From: an uncultured Stenotrophomonas sp.
GTDB taxonomy: Bacteria > Pseudomonadota > Gammaproteobacteria > Xanthomonadales > Xanthomonadaceae
NCBI RefSeq assembly: GCF_945952405.1
Contig: NZ_CAMFIA010000016.1
Span: 1-64,000, forward strand
Direction of reading: 5' to 3'
Length of the DNA stretch: 64,000 nt
The notes beneath the pieces are model-generated. The model was not told the origin of the DNA. It saw nothing but the letters and a program-made list of their open reading frames with translations, and did no database searches. Every line of letters begins with the position of its first letter. Positions within the stretch are counted from its first letter, which is position 1. Positions 18,123 to 27,294 of the stretch are shown here, piece after piece. Both the position numbers and the translations under genes were made by a program.

Positions 18123-19388
18123 ATGCACGACGCCGTCACCCGCCCGACTCCTCCTTCCGATGCCACTGCCTGGCCCCGCCGCCAGACCCATGCCGTCCAG
18201 ATCGGCGGGGTCACCGTAGGCGGAGGCAAGCCGGTCGTGGTGCAGTCGATGACCAACACCGACACCTCCGACGTCGCCTCCAGCGTGAAGCAGGTGGCCG
18301 AACTGTGGCGTGCCGGCTCGGAAATGGTGCGCTTGACCGTCAACACCGTTGAAGCCGCCGCGGCGATCCCGCGCATCGTCGACAAGCTGGCGATGATGGG
18401 CATCGATGTGCCGCTGATCGGTGATTTCCACTACAACGGCCACCAGCTGCTGACTGCCGAGCCGGCCTGTGCCGAAGCGCTGGCCAAGTACCGCATCAAC
18501 CCGGGCAATGTCGGCTTCGGCAAGAAGAAGGACCTGCAGTTCGCCCAGTTGATCGAGTTCGCGATCCGCTACAACAAGCCGGTGCGCATCGGCGCCAACT
18601 GGGGCTCGCTGGACCAGGCACTGGCGGCGAAGCTGATGGACGAGAACAACCTGCGCGAACAACCCTGGGACGCTGGCCGGGTGCTGCGCGAGGCGCTGAT
18701 CCGCTCGGCGCTGGATTCGGCCGAGCAGGCAGTGGAGCTGGGCCTGCCGCGCGACCGCATCGTGCTGTCGGCCAAGGTCAGTGGCGTGCAGGAACTGATC
18801 GCGGTGTACCGCGACCTGGCCCAGCGCTCCGATTTCGCCCTGCATCTGGGCCTGACCGAGGCCGGCATCGGAAGCAAGGGCATCGTGGCTTCGTCGGCGG
18901 CGCTGAGCGTGCTGCTGCAGGAAGGCATCGGTGACACCATCCGCATTTCGCTGACCCCGGAACCGGGCCAGTCGCGTACGCAGGAAGTGATCGTCGCCCA
19001 GGAACTGCTGCAGACCACCGGCCAGCGCGCCTTCACGCCGCTGGTCACGGCCTGCCCGGGCTGCGGCCGCACCACCTCCGAGTTCTTCCAGGAGCTGGCC
19101 AAGGTGGTGCAGAACCACGTGCGCGAGAAGATGCCGTTGTGGAAGATCCAGCATCCGGGGGCCGAGAACATGACCCTGGCGGTGATGGGCTGCATCGTCA
19201 ACGGACCGGGTGAGTCGCGCCATGCCAACATCGGCATCTCCCTGCCGGGCACCGGCGAGACGCCTGCCGCACCGGTGTTCGTGGACGGCGAGAAGAAGGT
19301 GACCCTGCGCGGCGACAACATCGCCCAGGAGTTCGTCGCCCTGATCGACGACTACGTCGAACGCACCTATGTCCGAAGCGCCGGATAA
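18123..19388 (+). CDS. ispG: 4-hydroxy-3-methylbut-2-enyl-diphosphate synthase
   Basis: 421 aa. A [4Fe-4S] enzyme of the non-mevalonate isoprenoid pathway. N-terminal barrel motifs [21 protein letters not shown] and [10 protein letters not shown]; the C-terminal cluster ligands are in TACPGCGRT and [12 protein letters not shown]. The length is slightly above the E. coli protein (372), with an insert in the middle as in many beta/gamma proteobacteria. Its last 20 bases overlap the PAP2 gene. Confidence 0.96.
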   Translation: MHDAVTRPTPPSDATAWPRRQTHAVQIGGVTVGGGKPVVVQSMTNTDTSDVASSVKQVAELWRAGSEMVRLTVNTVEAAAAIPRIVDKLAMMGIDVPLIGDFHYNGHQLLTAEPACAEALAKYRINPGNVGFGKKKDLQFAQLIEFAIRYNKPVRIGANWGSLDQALAAKLMDENNLREQPWDAGRVLREALIRSALDSAEQAVELGLPRDRIVLSAKVSGVQELIAVYRDLAQRSDFALHLGLTEAGIGSKGIVASSAALSVLLQEGIGDTIRISLTPEPGQSRTQEVIVAQELLQTTGQRAFTPLVTACPGCGRTTSEFFQELAKVVQNHVREKMPLWKIQHPGAENMTLAVMGCIVNGPGESRHANIGISLPGTGETPAAPVFVDGEKKVTLRGDNIAQEFVALIDDYVERTYVRSAG

Positions 19389-20118
19389 GCCTGCGATTCT
19401 CGCTGCGCCGGAGTCCGCCTCCGGGTTCCGCCACTGGATGGCGCGCAATGCCTGGCGCCTGCTGCTGCTGTTCGGCGGCGTGCTGTTGCCGTTGGCCGGC
19501 TTCGTCGCCCTGGCCGACGAAGTGCACGAGTTTGAATCGTTCCATTTCGACGCGCCCCTGCTCTGGCAGATGCATGGCCTGCATTCGCCGCTGCTGGATC
19601 GCTTCTTCGTGCTCATCTCCCGGCTGGGCTACGAGTGGTTCCTGATTCCGGCCGACGTGCTGATCATCGGCGTGCTGCTGGGCTACCGGCGCTGGCGTGA
19701 GGCCACCTTCGTGGCGGTCAGCTTCGTCGGCTCGGCGCTGCTGAACATGGGCAGCAAGCATTTCTTCCAGCGCCAGCGCCCCAGCCTGTGGGAATCGATC
19801 GCGCCGGAATCGACGTTCAGCTTCCCCAGTGGCCATGCGATGGGCTCGATGACCCTGGCGGTGACCCTGGTGCTGCTGGCCTGGAACACCCGCTGGCGCT
19901 GGCCGGTGCTGCTGCTGGCGCCGGCGTTCAGCCTGCTGGTCAGCGTGTCCCGGGTCTACCTGGGGGTGCATTACCCCTCCGACATCCTGGCCGGATGGTG
20001 TGCCGCGCTGGTTTGGGTGGTAGGGTGCTATCTGGTCATGTTCAGTCGCCGGCATCCATGGCGACGTCACGGCTCGCCGCCAGCGAAGGCCAGCGAAGCA
20101 TCAACACAGGGGGAATGA
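19369..20118 (+). CDS. PAP2-family membrane phosphatase
   Basis: 249 aa with about six helices. The three PAP2 motifs are complete: KHFFQRQRP (127-135 region), PSGHAMGS and [12 protein letters not shown]. Such enzymes dephosphorylate lipid diphosphates such as undecaprenyl pyrophosphate or phosphatidic acid. The ATG lies 20 bases inside the ispG 3' end, so it is co-transcribed with an isoprenoid-pathway gene, which fits (but does not prove) an undecaprenyl-PP substrate. The C-terminal tail is basic and Ser-rich. Confidence 0.88.
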   Translation: MSEAPDKPAILAAPESASGFRHWMARNAWRLLLLFGGVLLPLAGFVALADEVHEFESFHFDAPLLWQMHGLHSPLLDRFFVLISRLGYEWFLIPADVLIIGVLLGYRRWREATFVAVSFVGSALLNMGSKHFFQRQRPSLWESIAPESTFSFPSGHAMGSMTLAVTLVLLAWNTRWRWPVLLLAPAFSLLVSVSRVYLGVHYPSDILAGWCAALVWVVGCYLVMFSRRHPWRRHGSPPAKASEASTQGE

Positions 20119-20318
20119 CGTGGATGGCCCTCCCGGGACGTCTACGTGATAGATCAGTTGTTTCGTTGCAGCAGGTTCTGCAAGACAGGGGGCAAGCACA
20201 ACGCGCGGTTATGTGATGCGCAAGGCATTTTGCCGGCGCCGCATTCCGGACGCGCTTGCAGGGTATCGGCACCCTGCCTAGCTTGACCTGCATTGGCCGC
20301 ATTCGAAGAGGTACGTGA

Positions 20319-20966
20319 ATGACGATTCGAGTCTACCTGGTGGATGACCACGGGCTGGTCCGCACCGGGATGAAGATGATTCTGTCGGGGGAAACCGACA
20401 TCGAGGTGGTGGGCGAAGCCGAGACCGGCGAAGACGCGCTGCGCGACGTCCGCCAGCTGCTGCCGGACGTGGTGCTGTGCGACCTGCACCTGCCGGGTGT
20501 CAGTGGCATGGAAGTGACCGAGCGCATCGTCCGCAGCCACCGCAACACGCGCGTGGTGATCGTGTCGGTGCTGGAAGATGGGCCGCTGCCGAAGCGCCTG
20601 CTCGAAGCGGGCGCGGCCGGCTACATCGGCAAGGGCTGCGATGCGCAGGAACTGCTGCGGGCGGTGCGTGATGTGGCGGCCGGTCGTCGCTACCTGGGTA
20701 CCAGCATCGCGCAGAACCTGGCGCTGTCGACGGTGGAAGGCAACGGTTCGCCGTTCGACAGCCTGTCGCCGCGCGAACTGGAAGTGGCGTTGCTGCTGAC
20801 CCAGGGCCTGCGTCAGGAAGACATCGCACGGCGCCTGAGCCTGAGCGCGAAGACCGTGAACACGCACAAGGCGCGTCTGTTCGAGAAGATGGGAATCCAC
20901 GACAACATCGCGCTGGCCCGCATGGCCAGTCAGTACGGACTGGTGGATCCGGCACGGCCGCTGTAA
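20319..20966 (+). CDS. LuxR/NarL-type response regulator, GacA/UvrY-like
   Basis: 215 aa. Receiver domain 1-120 with DDH at 9-11 and phospho-acceptor Asp55 in VLCDLHLPG; C-terminal LuxR-type helix-turn-helix at about 150-205 (LSPRELEVALLLTQG, AKTVNTHKARLFEKMG). Overall it resembles GacA/UvrY, which controls small RNAs of the Csr/Rsm system with a BarA/GacS kinase; no cognate kinase lies in the window. A 200-base upstream gap holds no gene I can support, only its likely promoter. Confidence 0.85.
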   Translation: MTIRVYLVDDHGLVRTGMKMILSGETDIEVVGEAETGEDALRDVRQLLPDVVLCDLHLPGVSGMEVTERIVRSHRNTRVVIVSVLEDGPLPKRLLEAGAAGYIGKGCDAQELLRAVRDVAAGRRYLGTSIAQNLALSTVEGNGSPFDSLSPRELEVALLLTQGLRQEDIARRLSLSAKTVNTHKARLFEKMGIHDNIALARMASQYGLVDPARPL

Positions 20967-20982
20967 CGGCCGGGTCGCAGCT

Positions 20983-21023
20983 GGGGTCAGATCCCTTTCC
21001 CGGCGGGAAAGGGATCTGACCCC
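20983..21023. repeat. GGGGTCAGATCC inverted repeat, copy 2
   Basis: Perfect arms GGGGTCAGATCCCTTTCCC and its complement around CGGC-type loop bases, 41 bases in all. It lies between the convergent gacA-like and eda genes, so it may end both transcripts. Confidence 0.92.
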
Positions 21024-21031
21024 GAAACACA

Positions 21032-21691
21032 TCAATGACCGCGCACGCGCTTGATGATCTTCGCCGCGTCGGCGGCGCTGGCGCGCACCTTGTCCCACTG
21101 GCCGTCGGCGATCCAGTTGCCCGGCACCATCCATGAACCGCCGATGCAGACCACGTTCTTCTGCTCGAGGTATTCGGCAGCGGTGTTCTCGGTGATGCCA
21201 CCGGTCGGGCACAGCTTGAGGTCGGCGATCGGGCCGGCCACGCCCTTGATCATCGCCAGCCCGCCCACGGCCGTGGCCGGGAACAGCTTGCACACGCGGA
21301 AGCCGCGCGCATACAGCGACAGCAGTTCAGTTGGCGTCGCCGCACCCGGCACCACCGGCAGCGGTGCCGCGGCCAGCGCGTCGGCCAGTGCCGGCGGCGT
21401 ACCCGGGGTCACCAGGAAATCCGCACCTGCATCGATCGACTGCTGCATCTGCTGCACGGTCAGCACCGTGCCGGCACCTACCACCACGTCCGGCAGCTCG
21501 CGCTTGAGCATCGCCAGCGCTTCCATCGCCACCGGCGTGCGCAGGGTCAGCTCGATCGCCGGCAAACCACCCTCCAGCAGCGCGGCGCTGACCGCACGCG
21601 CCTGGTCCAGCGTATGAATCGTCACCACCGGCAGGATGCCGGCCGCATGCAACAGCTCCGCCGCACGCACCTGATGTTGTTCGATACCCAT
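21032..21691 (-). CDS. eda: KDPG aldolase (2-keto-3-deoxy-6-phosphogluconate aldolase)
   Basis: 219 aa. It cleaves KDPG to pyruvate and glyceraldehyde-3-phosphate, last step of the Entner-Doudoroff pathway. Glu in AIELTLRTP, the Schiff-base Lys in FRVCKLFPA and the phosphate loop CPTGGITENTA are in place. It follows edd after 116 bases and is the last gene of the zwf-glk-pgl-edd-eda group. Confidence 0.96.
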   Translation of the reverse strand: MGIEQHQVRAAELLHAAGILPVVTIHTLDQARAVSAALLEGGLPAIELTLRTPVAMEALAMLKRELPDVVVGAGTVLTVQQMQQSIDAGADFLVTPGTPPALADALAAAPLPVVPGAATPTELLSLYARGFRVCKLFPATAVGGLAMIKGVAGPIADLKLCPTGGITENTAAEYLEQKNVVCIGGSWMVPGNWIADGQWDKVRASAADAAKIIKRVRGH

Positions 21692-21807
21692 GCTTTTGCC
21701 TTTGCCTTTGCTCTTCTTGATTCAGTGGCCGCAGCGCACATGACGCGCCCGGAGTTGTCCAGAGCGCTCTACTGCCCAGGACGGGAAGCCTGTCGCGGCG
21801 TTTCGCT

Positions 21808-23724
21808 TCAGGCGTCCTTCGCCTCATGCGGCGCCGCCGCCGCTGCGGCATCGTGCCCGAGCTCGTACTCCGCGTCGTAATTCCACGGCCCGCCATCGGC
21901 GGCCGCCGGCCCGCACGAAATCGAAATCGCGCCCTGGTCGGCGGGGCCGACCACACGCCGGTTGATCGCGAACAGGTTGCGGCCCAGGTCATGCGCAGCC
22001 GGTGCGGTGTTCGGCGCCAGCGTGCGGGCGGCCCATTCGGCGGCATCCACCAGCACTTCCAGCGTGCCGGCCTCGCCGTCGAGGCGGATCATGTCGCCTT
22101 CGCGGACCTTGGCCAGCGGACCACCGCGCGCCGCTTCCGGCGTCACGTGGATCGCCGCCGGAATCTTGCCGGAGGCGCCGGACAGGCGGCCGTCGGTCAC
22201 CAGCGCCACGCGCCGGCCCTGGTTCTGCAGCAGGCCCAGCAGTGGCGCCAGCGAATGCAGTTCCGGCATGCCGTTGGCACGCGGGCCCTGGTAACGCACC
22301 ACCGCAACGAAGTCATGCGGCAGCAGCCCGCCGGCATGCAGCTTGTTGAGCACCTGCGGTGCATCGACCACCACGGCCGGCGCTTCGATGGTGCGGTACT
22401 GCGGCTTCACCGCGGACAGCTTGATCAGCGACTTGCCGAGGTTGCCGCGCAGCAGGCGCAGGCCGCCCTGGTGCTCGAACGGGTTGTCGACCCCGCGCAC
22501 CACGTCCTCATCGGCGCTGCGTTCCAGGCCCGGCAGGTAAACCAGCTGGCCGTCGCGCAGCTGCGGCTCTCGTGCGTAGTCGGCCATGCCGCCGCGCGCG
22601 ACGCTGACCAGGTCGCCATGCATCAGGCCGGCCTTGATCAGTTCGCCAAACACGAACGCCGGGCCGCCGGCTGCAGCGAAGCGGTTCACATCGGCCTCGC
22701 CGTTCGGATAGACGCGGGCCAGCAGCGGGATCAGCTGCGACAGCTCGTCGAAGTCGTCCCAGGTCAGCACGATGCCGGCGGCGCGGGCCACCGCGATCCA
22801 GTGGATGGTGTGGTTGGTCGAGCCACCGGTGGCCATCAGCGCGATGACCGCGTTGATGATCGCGCGCTCATCGATGATCCGGCCCAGCGGACGGAAATCG
22901 TCGCCGAGTGCGGTGATGTCCAGCGCACGTTCGGTGGCTTCGCGGGTCAGTGCATCGCGCAGCGGCGTGCCCGGATTGACGAACGACGCGCCCGGCAGCT
23001 GCACGCCCATCGCTTCCAGCAGCACCTGGTTGGAATTGGCGGTGCCGTAGAAGGTGCAGGTGCCGGCGCCGTGGTACGACGCGGACTCGGCTTCCAGCAG
23101 CTCTTCGCGGGTGGCCTCGCCGGCCGCATAGCGCTCGCGCACTTCGGCCTTCTGCTTGTTCGGAATGCCCGGGGTCATCGGCCCGGCCGGCACGAACACC
23201 GCCGGCAGGTGGCCGAAGGCCAGCGCGCCGATCAACAGGCCGGGCACGATCTTGTCGCACACGCCGAGATGGACGGTGGTGTCGAACATGTCGTGGCTGA
23301 GCCCGATGGCGGTGGCCTGGGCGATCACATCGCGCGAGAACAGCGACAGTTCCATGCCGCCGCGGCCCTGGGTGACACCATCGCACATGGCCGGCACGGC
23401 GCCGGCCACCTGCGCGGTGGCGCCCAGCTCGCGGGCGATCTCACGGATCTGCTCGGGATAGGTCTCGAACGGCTGGTGCGCCGACAGCATGTCGTTGTAG
23501 GCGGTGATGATGCCCAGATTCGGCGTCACCCCGCCGCGCAGGCGGCTCTTGTCGGTGCCGCCACAGGCGGCGAAACCGTGGGCAAGGTTGCCGCAGCTCA
23601 GGCGGCTGCGGAACGGGCCATCGCGCAGGGCGGCGTCGATCGCCGCCAGGTAGGCGGCGCGCGAAGCGGCGCTGCGGCGGATGACGCGCTCGGTGATGGC
23701 TTGCAGTTGCGGATGGAGGCTCAT
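21808..23724 (-). CDS. edd: 6-phosphogluconate dehydratase
   Basis: 638 aa (E. coli Edd 603). IlvD/Edd family dehydratase with an iron-sulfur cluster; cysteines are seen in [11 protein letters not shown] and [10 protein letters not shown]. Other family parts: [41 protein letters not shown]. It turns 6-phosphogluconate into KDPG. It lies 58 bases after pgl on the same strand. The C-terminal 25 residues are Ala-rich and extra. Confidence 0.96.
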   Translation of the reverse strand: MSLHPQLQAITERVIRRSAASRAAYLAAIDAALRDGPFRSRLSCGNLAHGFAACGGTDKSRLRGGVTPNLGIITAYNDMLSAHQPFETYPEQIREIARELGATAQVAGAVPAMCDGVTQGRGGMELSLFSRDVIAQATAIGLSHDMFDTTVHLGVCDKIVPGLLIGALAFGHLPAVFVPAGPMTPGIPNKQKAEVRERYAAGEATREELLEAESASYHGAGTCTFYGTANSNQVLLEAMGVQLPGASFVNPGTPLRDALTREATERALDITALGDDFRPLGRIIDERAIINAVIALMATGGSTNHTIHWIAVARAAGIVLTWDDFDELSQLIPLLARVYPNGEADVNRFAAAGGPAFVFGELIKAGLMHGDLVSVARGGMADYAREPQLRDGQLVYLPGLERSADEDVVRGVDNPFEHQGGLRLLRGNLGKSLIKLSAVKPQYRTIEAPAVVVDAPQVLNKLHAGGLLPHDFVAVVRYQGPRANGMPELHSLAPLLGLLQNQGRRVALVTDGRLSGASGKIPAAIHVTPEAARGGPLAKVREGDMIRLDGEAGTLEVLVDAAEWAARTLAPNTAPAAHDLGRNLFAINRRVVGPADQGAISISCGPAAADGGPWNYDAEYELGHDAAAAAAPHEAKDA

Positions 23725-23782
23725 TGGCTACCGGCGTTCGTGGTGGCGAGAGGCAGGCGGCGGCGGGGCGCCGCCGCCGACA

Positions 23783-24505
23783 TCAATCAGCCCAGTGGAC
23801 GCGCAGGCGCGCGCCGTCCAGGTTGATCGCGTTGAGGATCGGGTACTGCTGGGCGTCATTGCTGTCCAGCGCCTGGCGCAGCACCTGCAGCTTCTGCTTG
23901 CCACGCAGCAGCAGCAGGCGCTGGCGGCACTGGCGCAGGCCGTGCGGGGTCAGGGTGATGCGCAGCGGCCACTGGTTCGCGCCCGGGCAGCCGGTGGCAT
24001 CCAGTGCCGCGTAGGGCAGGGTGCTTTCCAGTGCGCGGGCCAGGTCCTTGGAGCCCGGGAACAGCGACGCGGTGTGGCCATCGTTGCCCATGCCCAGTGC
24101 CACCAGGCTCGGCGGCTGGCTGTGCTGGGCCTGCAGGTTGGCGGTGTAGACGCATTCCGGCAGCGGCTTGCCGACCCGCACCAGCGGATCGAAGTGGGCG
24201 CCTTCGGCGCGCTTGAGCAGGTGCTCGCGTACCAGCCAGGCATTGCTGTCGCGATCCTGCGGCGACAGCCAGCGCTCGTCGGCCAGGCTCACCTCAACCC
24301 GGTCCCAGTGCACATCCAGCTCGGCCAGTGCCTGGTAGACCGCCGCCGGGGTGGTGCCGCCGGACAGCAGGATGCGGGCACGGCCCACTTCATTGATGTC
24401 GTGGTTGAGGGTCTGCGCCATCTCGGCGGCTACCGCCTCGATCCAGCCATCGGCATCGCCGTGGTTGATGAACTCGATGCGGTCGTCGTGGAGGGTGGGG
24501 CTCAT
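23783..24505 (-). CDS. pgl: 6-phosphogluconolactonase
   Basis: 240 aa, DevB/SOL type. It hydrolyses 6-phosphogluconolactone made by Zwf. Visible: LLSGGTTPAAVYQAL (phosphate-binding, about 47-61), VSLADERWLSPQDRDSNAWLVREHLL and LGMGNDGHTASLFPGS. The start ATG overlaps the glk stop by four bases. Confidence 0.95.
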   Translation of the reverse strand: MSPTLHDDRIEFINHGDADGWIEAVAAEMAQTLNHDINEVGRARILLSGGTTPAAVYQALAELDVHWDRVEVSLADERWLSPQDRDSNAWLVREHLLKRAEGAHFDPLVRVGKPLPECVYTANLQAQHSQPPSLVALGMGNDGHTASLFPGSKDLARALESTLPYAALDATGCPGANQWPLRITLTPHGLRQCRQRLLLLRGKQKLQVLRQALDSNDAQQYPILNAINLDGARLRVHWAD

Positions 24506-25509
24506 GCGGCAACTCCTGGGGCGTCACGTTCGGCGTCGGCGGCATAGGCGGCGGCGCCCAGCAGTCCGGCATGGGGGTGCATCACGGCCAGCGAGGGAAC
24601 CCGCGCCATGATCGAAGAGAACCGGCCCTTGTGCTCGAAGCGCTGGCGGAACCCGGAGTGCTGCAGCGAGTCGAGCATCTTCGGGGTCAGGCCGCCGGTG
24701 AGGAACACGCCGTCCCAGGCGCCCTGGGTCAGCACCAGGTCGCCGGCAATGGCGCCGAACACCGCGCAGAACACATCGACGGTGCGCATCGCCTGCGGAT
24801 CGCCGTGCAGGGCGCGCGCGGTCACGTCCACCGGCTGCAGCTGGCCCGGGTCGATGCCGGCCATTTCGCACACCGCGCGATGGATGTTGACCAGGCCGGG
24901 GCCACAGATCAGCCGTTCGTTGGAGACCCGGCCGAACTGCTCGGAGAGGATTTCCAGGATGCGGATCTCCTCCGGCGTTCCCGGCGGGAAGCTGACGTGG
25001 CCGCCTTCGGTTTCCAGCGGGTAGCAGCGGCCGTGGCGCAGGATCAGGCCGCCCACGCCAAGCCCGGTGCCGGGGCCGATCACCGCGTAGTTGCGCGGCT
25101 GGCCCGGCTTGCCCGGGACCCAGGCGGCGCCGCCGACCTGGACTACGTCCTCGGGTTGCAGCAGGGAAATCGCCATTGCCTGCGCGGCGAAGTCGTTGAT
25201 CAGGTGCAGCTCGTCGAAACCGAGCATGGCCGCCGTGCGGCTGCGCGAGATCACCCACGGATGGTTGGTGATGCGCGCCTCGTCACCGTCGACGCGACCG
25301 GCGACCGCGAACACACCGCGGCCTGCGCTGGCACCGATCTGCTCGAGATGGTGGCGCGCGGCATCGCCCAGCGACGGGAACTCGGCCACCGCGTACTCGC
25401 GGATGCTGTCCTTCAGCAGCGGTGCGTCGCGCGAGGTGTCGGCCAGGGCGAAGCGGGCGTTGGTGCCACCGATGTCGGCAACCAGCACCGGCTGCGAGCC
25501 GGCACTCAT
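24502..25509 (-). CDS. glk: Glucokinase
   Basis: 335 aa. Proteobacterial Glk-family kinase phosphorylating glucose with ATP. DIGGTNARFAL (11-21) is the ATP phosphate motif; NDFAAQAMA carries the catalytic Asp; GPGTGLGVGGL and EGGHVSFPP bind sugar. It overlaps both zwf upstream and pgl downstream (ATGA each time), so the four genes are translationally coupled. Confidence 0.95.
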   Translation of the reverse strand: MSAGSQPVLVADIGGTNARFALADTSRDAPLLKDSIREYAVAEFPSLGDAARHHLEQIGASAGRGVFAVAGRVDGDEARITNHPWVISRSRTAAMLGFDELHLINDFAAQAMAISLLQPEDVVQVGGAAWVPGKPGQPRNYAVIGPGTGLGVGGLILRHGRCYPLETEGGHVSFPPGTPEEIRILEILSEQFGRVSNERLICGPGLVNIHRAVCEMAGIDPGQLQPVDVTARALHGDPQAMRTVDVFCAVFGAIAGDLVLTQGAWDGVFLTGGLTPKMLDSLQHSGFRQRFEHKGRFSSIMARVPSLAVMHPHAGLLGAAAYAADAERDAPGVAA

Positions 25510-26942
25510 GCCGACGCCTCGCTGTCCGGCGCGTCAACGCCCTGCGGCAGGAACCCGCTGGCATTGTCCGGGCCCCACTGGCCTGCCGGGTAGGGCTCCA
25601 GCGGCAGCTTGGCTTCCTTCCATGCATCGGCCACGCTGTCGATCCAGGCCCAGGCCGCGCGGACTTCGTCGTCGCGCACGAACAGCGTGTGGTTGCCGTT
25701 GAAGGCATCCAGGAACAGGCGTTCGTAGGCGATGCGGCGATGCAGGCCGGTCGGCACCGACAGTTCCAGTTCCAGCGGATGCAGTTCCAGCGCGCCCCAT
25801 TCCGGGCCGGCCAGGCTGCTCATCAGGCCCAGCTCGATGTTCTCCTGCGGCTGCAGCTGGAACACCAGGCGGTTCGGTGCGGCCTGCGCGCGCTGCGGGC
25901 GCTCGAACAGCCAATGGGTGACCGGCTTCAGCGTGACCACCACGCGGGTGGTGCGCTCGGGCAGGCGCTTGCCGGTGACCAGGTGGAACGGCACGCCGCT
26001 CCAGCGCCAGTTGTCGATATGCGCGGTGACACCGGCGAAGGTCTCCACATCGCTGCCTTCCGGCGGCTGGTACGCCTGCGCTGGCTGGCCATTGATGGTG
26101 CCGGCGGTGTAGCGGCCACGGACGCTGTCGCGCGCGGCATGCCTGGCGTCGAGCGGGCGCAGGGCGCGCAGCACCTTGACCTTCTCGTCGCGGATGCGGT
26201 CGGCTTCCAGCGAGGCCGGCGGCTCCATCGCCACCATGCACAGCAGCTGCAGGATATGGCTCTGCACCATGTCGCGCAGCGCACCGGAGCGGGCGTAGTA
26301 GGCGTCGCGGCCATCCACGCCTTCGCTTTCGGCGACCAGGATGTGCACCGATTCGATGTAGTTGCGGTTCCACACCGCTTCCAGCAGCGTGTTGCCGAAG
26401 CGCAGCGCGATCAGGTTCTGCACCGCGGCCTTGCCCAGGTAGTGGTCGAGGCGGAACACGCGGTCCTCGTCGATCCACTGGCCGATGGTGCTGATGATCT
26501 CCTCGGCGCTTTCGCTGTCGCTGCCGATCGGCTTCTCCAGCATCAGGCGTGCCGGCGCGGCGAGGGCGCCGCCCTTGGCCAGGCCTTCGCAGGTGGAGAT
26601 GTACAGGCCCGGCGGGATGGCCAGGTAGCTGACGCACTTGCGGTGCACCAGGTCGGCGACCGCGGCGGCGACCGAGTCGACATCGCGCAGGTCCACCGAA
26701 CGGTAGTCGATGCGGCGCAGCAGGGCGCCGATGTCTTCCTGCGTGGCCAGCGGCATGGCCTGCTGCAGGCGCGGCCGCAGGATGTCATGGAAGGCTTCGG
26801 TGTCATGCCCGGACAGGGCCAGTGCGCGGATGCGGAAGTCCTCCGGCAGCAGGCCGTCGCCAAGCAGGCGAAGCAGCGAAGGGAACAGGTAGCGCTGGGC
26901 CAGATCACCTGTGGCACCGAACAGGAAGAGGGTGTCGTGCAT
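25506..26942 (-). CDS. zwf: Glucose-6-phosphate 1-dehydrogenase
   Basis: 478 aa. NADP-binding GATGDLAQRYLFPSL at 8-22 and the active-site RLDHYLGK, with DYRSVDLRD, EKPIG and WRWSGVPF(H)LVTGKRL also conserved. First step of the Entner-Doudoroff operon (zwf-glk-pgl-edd-eda). The start at 26942 (MHDTLFLFG) gives the usual family N-terminus; in-frame ATGs further up would add poorly conserved sequence. A LacI-type operator lies 22-35 bases upstream of this ATG. Confidence 0.95.
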   Translation of the reverse strand: MHDTLFLFGATGDLAQRYLFPSLLRLLGDGLLPEDFRIRALALSGHDTEAFHDILRPRLQQAMPLATQEDIGALLRRIDYRSVDLRDVDSVAAAVADLVHRKCVSYLAIPPGLYISTCEGLAKGGALAAPARLMLEKPIGSDSESAEEIISTIGQWIDEDRVFRLDHYLGKAAVQNLIALRFGNTLLEAVWNRNYIESVHILVAESEGVDGRDAYYARSGALRDMVQSHILQLLCMVAMEPPASLEADRIRDEKVKVLRALRPLDARHAARDSVRGRYTAGTINGQPAQAYQPPEGSDVETFAGVTAHIDNWRWSGVPFHLVTGKRLPERTTRVVVTLKPVTHWLFERPQRAQAAPNRLVFQLQPQENIELGLMSSLAGPEWGALELHPLELELSVPTGLHRRIAYERLFLDAFNGNHTLFVRDDEVRAAWAWIDSVADAWKEAKLPLEPYPAGQWGPDNASGFLPQGVDAPDSEASA

Positions 26943-26963
26943 CGCTCGAGTTTCAGATCCGGG

Positions 26964-26977
26964 TGACATCGTTGTCA
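26964..26977. promoter_or_regulatory. LacI-type operator upstream of zwf
   Basis: TGACATCGTTGTCA, a 14-base even palindrome (12 of 14 symmetric) with central CG, the form bound by LacI/GalR-family repressors. It lies 22-35 bases upstream of the zwf start, where it would overlap the promoter or leader of the Entner-Doudoroff operon. No lacI-family gene is in the window. Confidence 0.55.
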
Positions 26978-27149
26978 ATCGCTTCATGGCTGGGTTCGGG
27001 GGACATCCGCGCAACTGCCTGTCCGAGGTTCGTCGGGGGCGGTCTCCGGAGTAGCGGAAGACCGTTCCATTCGAAACCACTGCCTCGGCGGAAGCTTCGT
27101 TCAACCGCCGCTGCAGATCGGTGCGCACCGATCATCGGATAGTGCCACG

Positions 27150-27163
27150 TGAAAACGTTTACA
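27150..27163. promoter_or_regulatory. LacI-type operator upstream of the ABC ATPase gene
   Basis: TGAAAACGTTTACA, a 14-base even palindrome (12 of 14 symmetric) with central CG, close to the LacI-family consensus TGAAAACGTTTTCA. It is 132 bases upstream of the ABC ATPase start and about 208 bases from the zwf start, so it may act on either divergent promoter. Confidence 0.6.
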
Positions 27164-27294
27164 TGGCAGAATGGGCAACTGTATTCGATTGCAGTGCTCG
27201 CCGTCATGCGGCAGGCGCGCAATCATCACTGCCATCGGGAGGGCCGAGGCAGTCCCAAAAGACAGCCCGGCTTCGGGCGGACCGGATAGGTGAT

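Larger units (their letters stand above)
26943..27294. other. Divergent regulatory region between zwf and the ABC ATPase gene
   Basis: 352 bases without a gene I can support. It holds two even palindromes with central CG typical of LacI-family operators (26964-26977 and 27150-27163), one near each gene. No HexR-type motif and no recognisable RNA gene are seen. Short open frames crossing it look like chance. Confidence 0.75.

Noticed and set aside
26943..27294. Small protein gene between zwf and the ABC ATPase
   Set aside because: Short frames there lack a Shine-Dalgarno and conserved composition, and they run across the operator palindromes.
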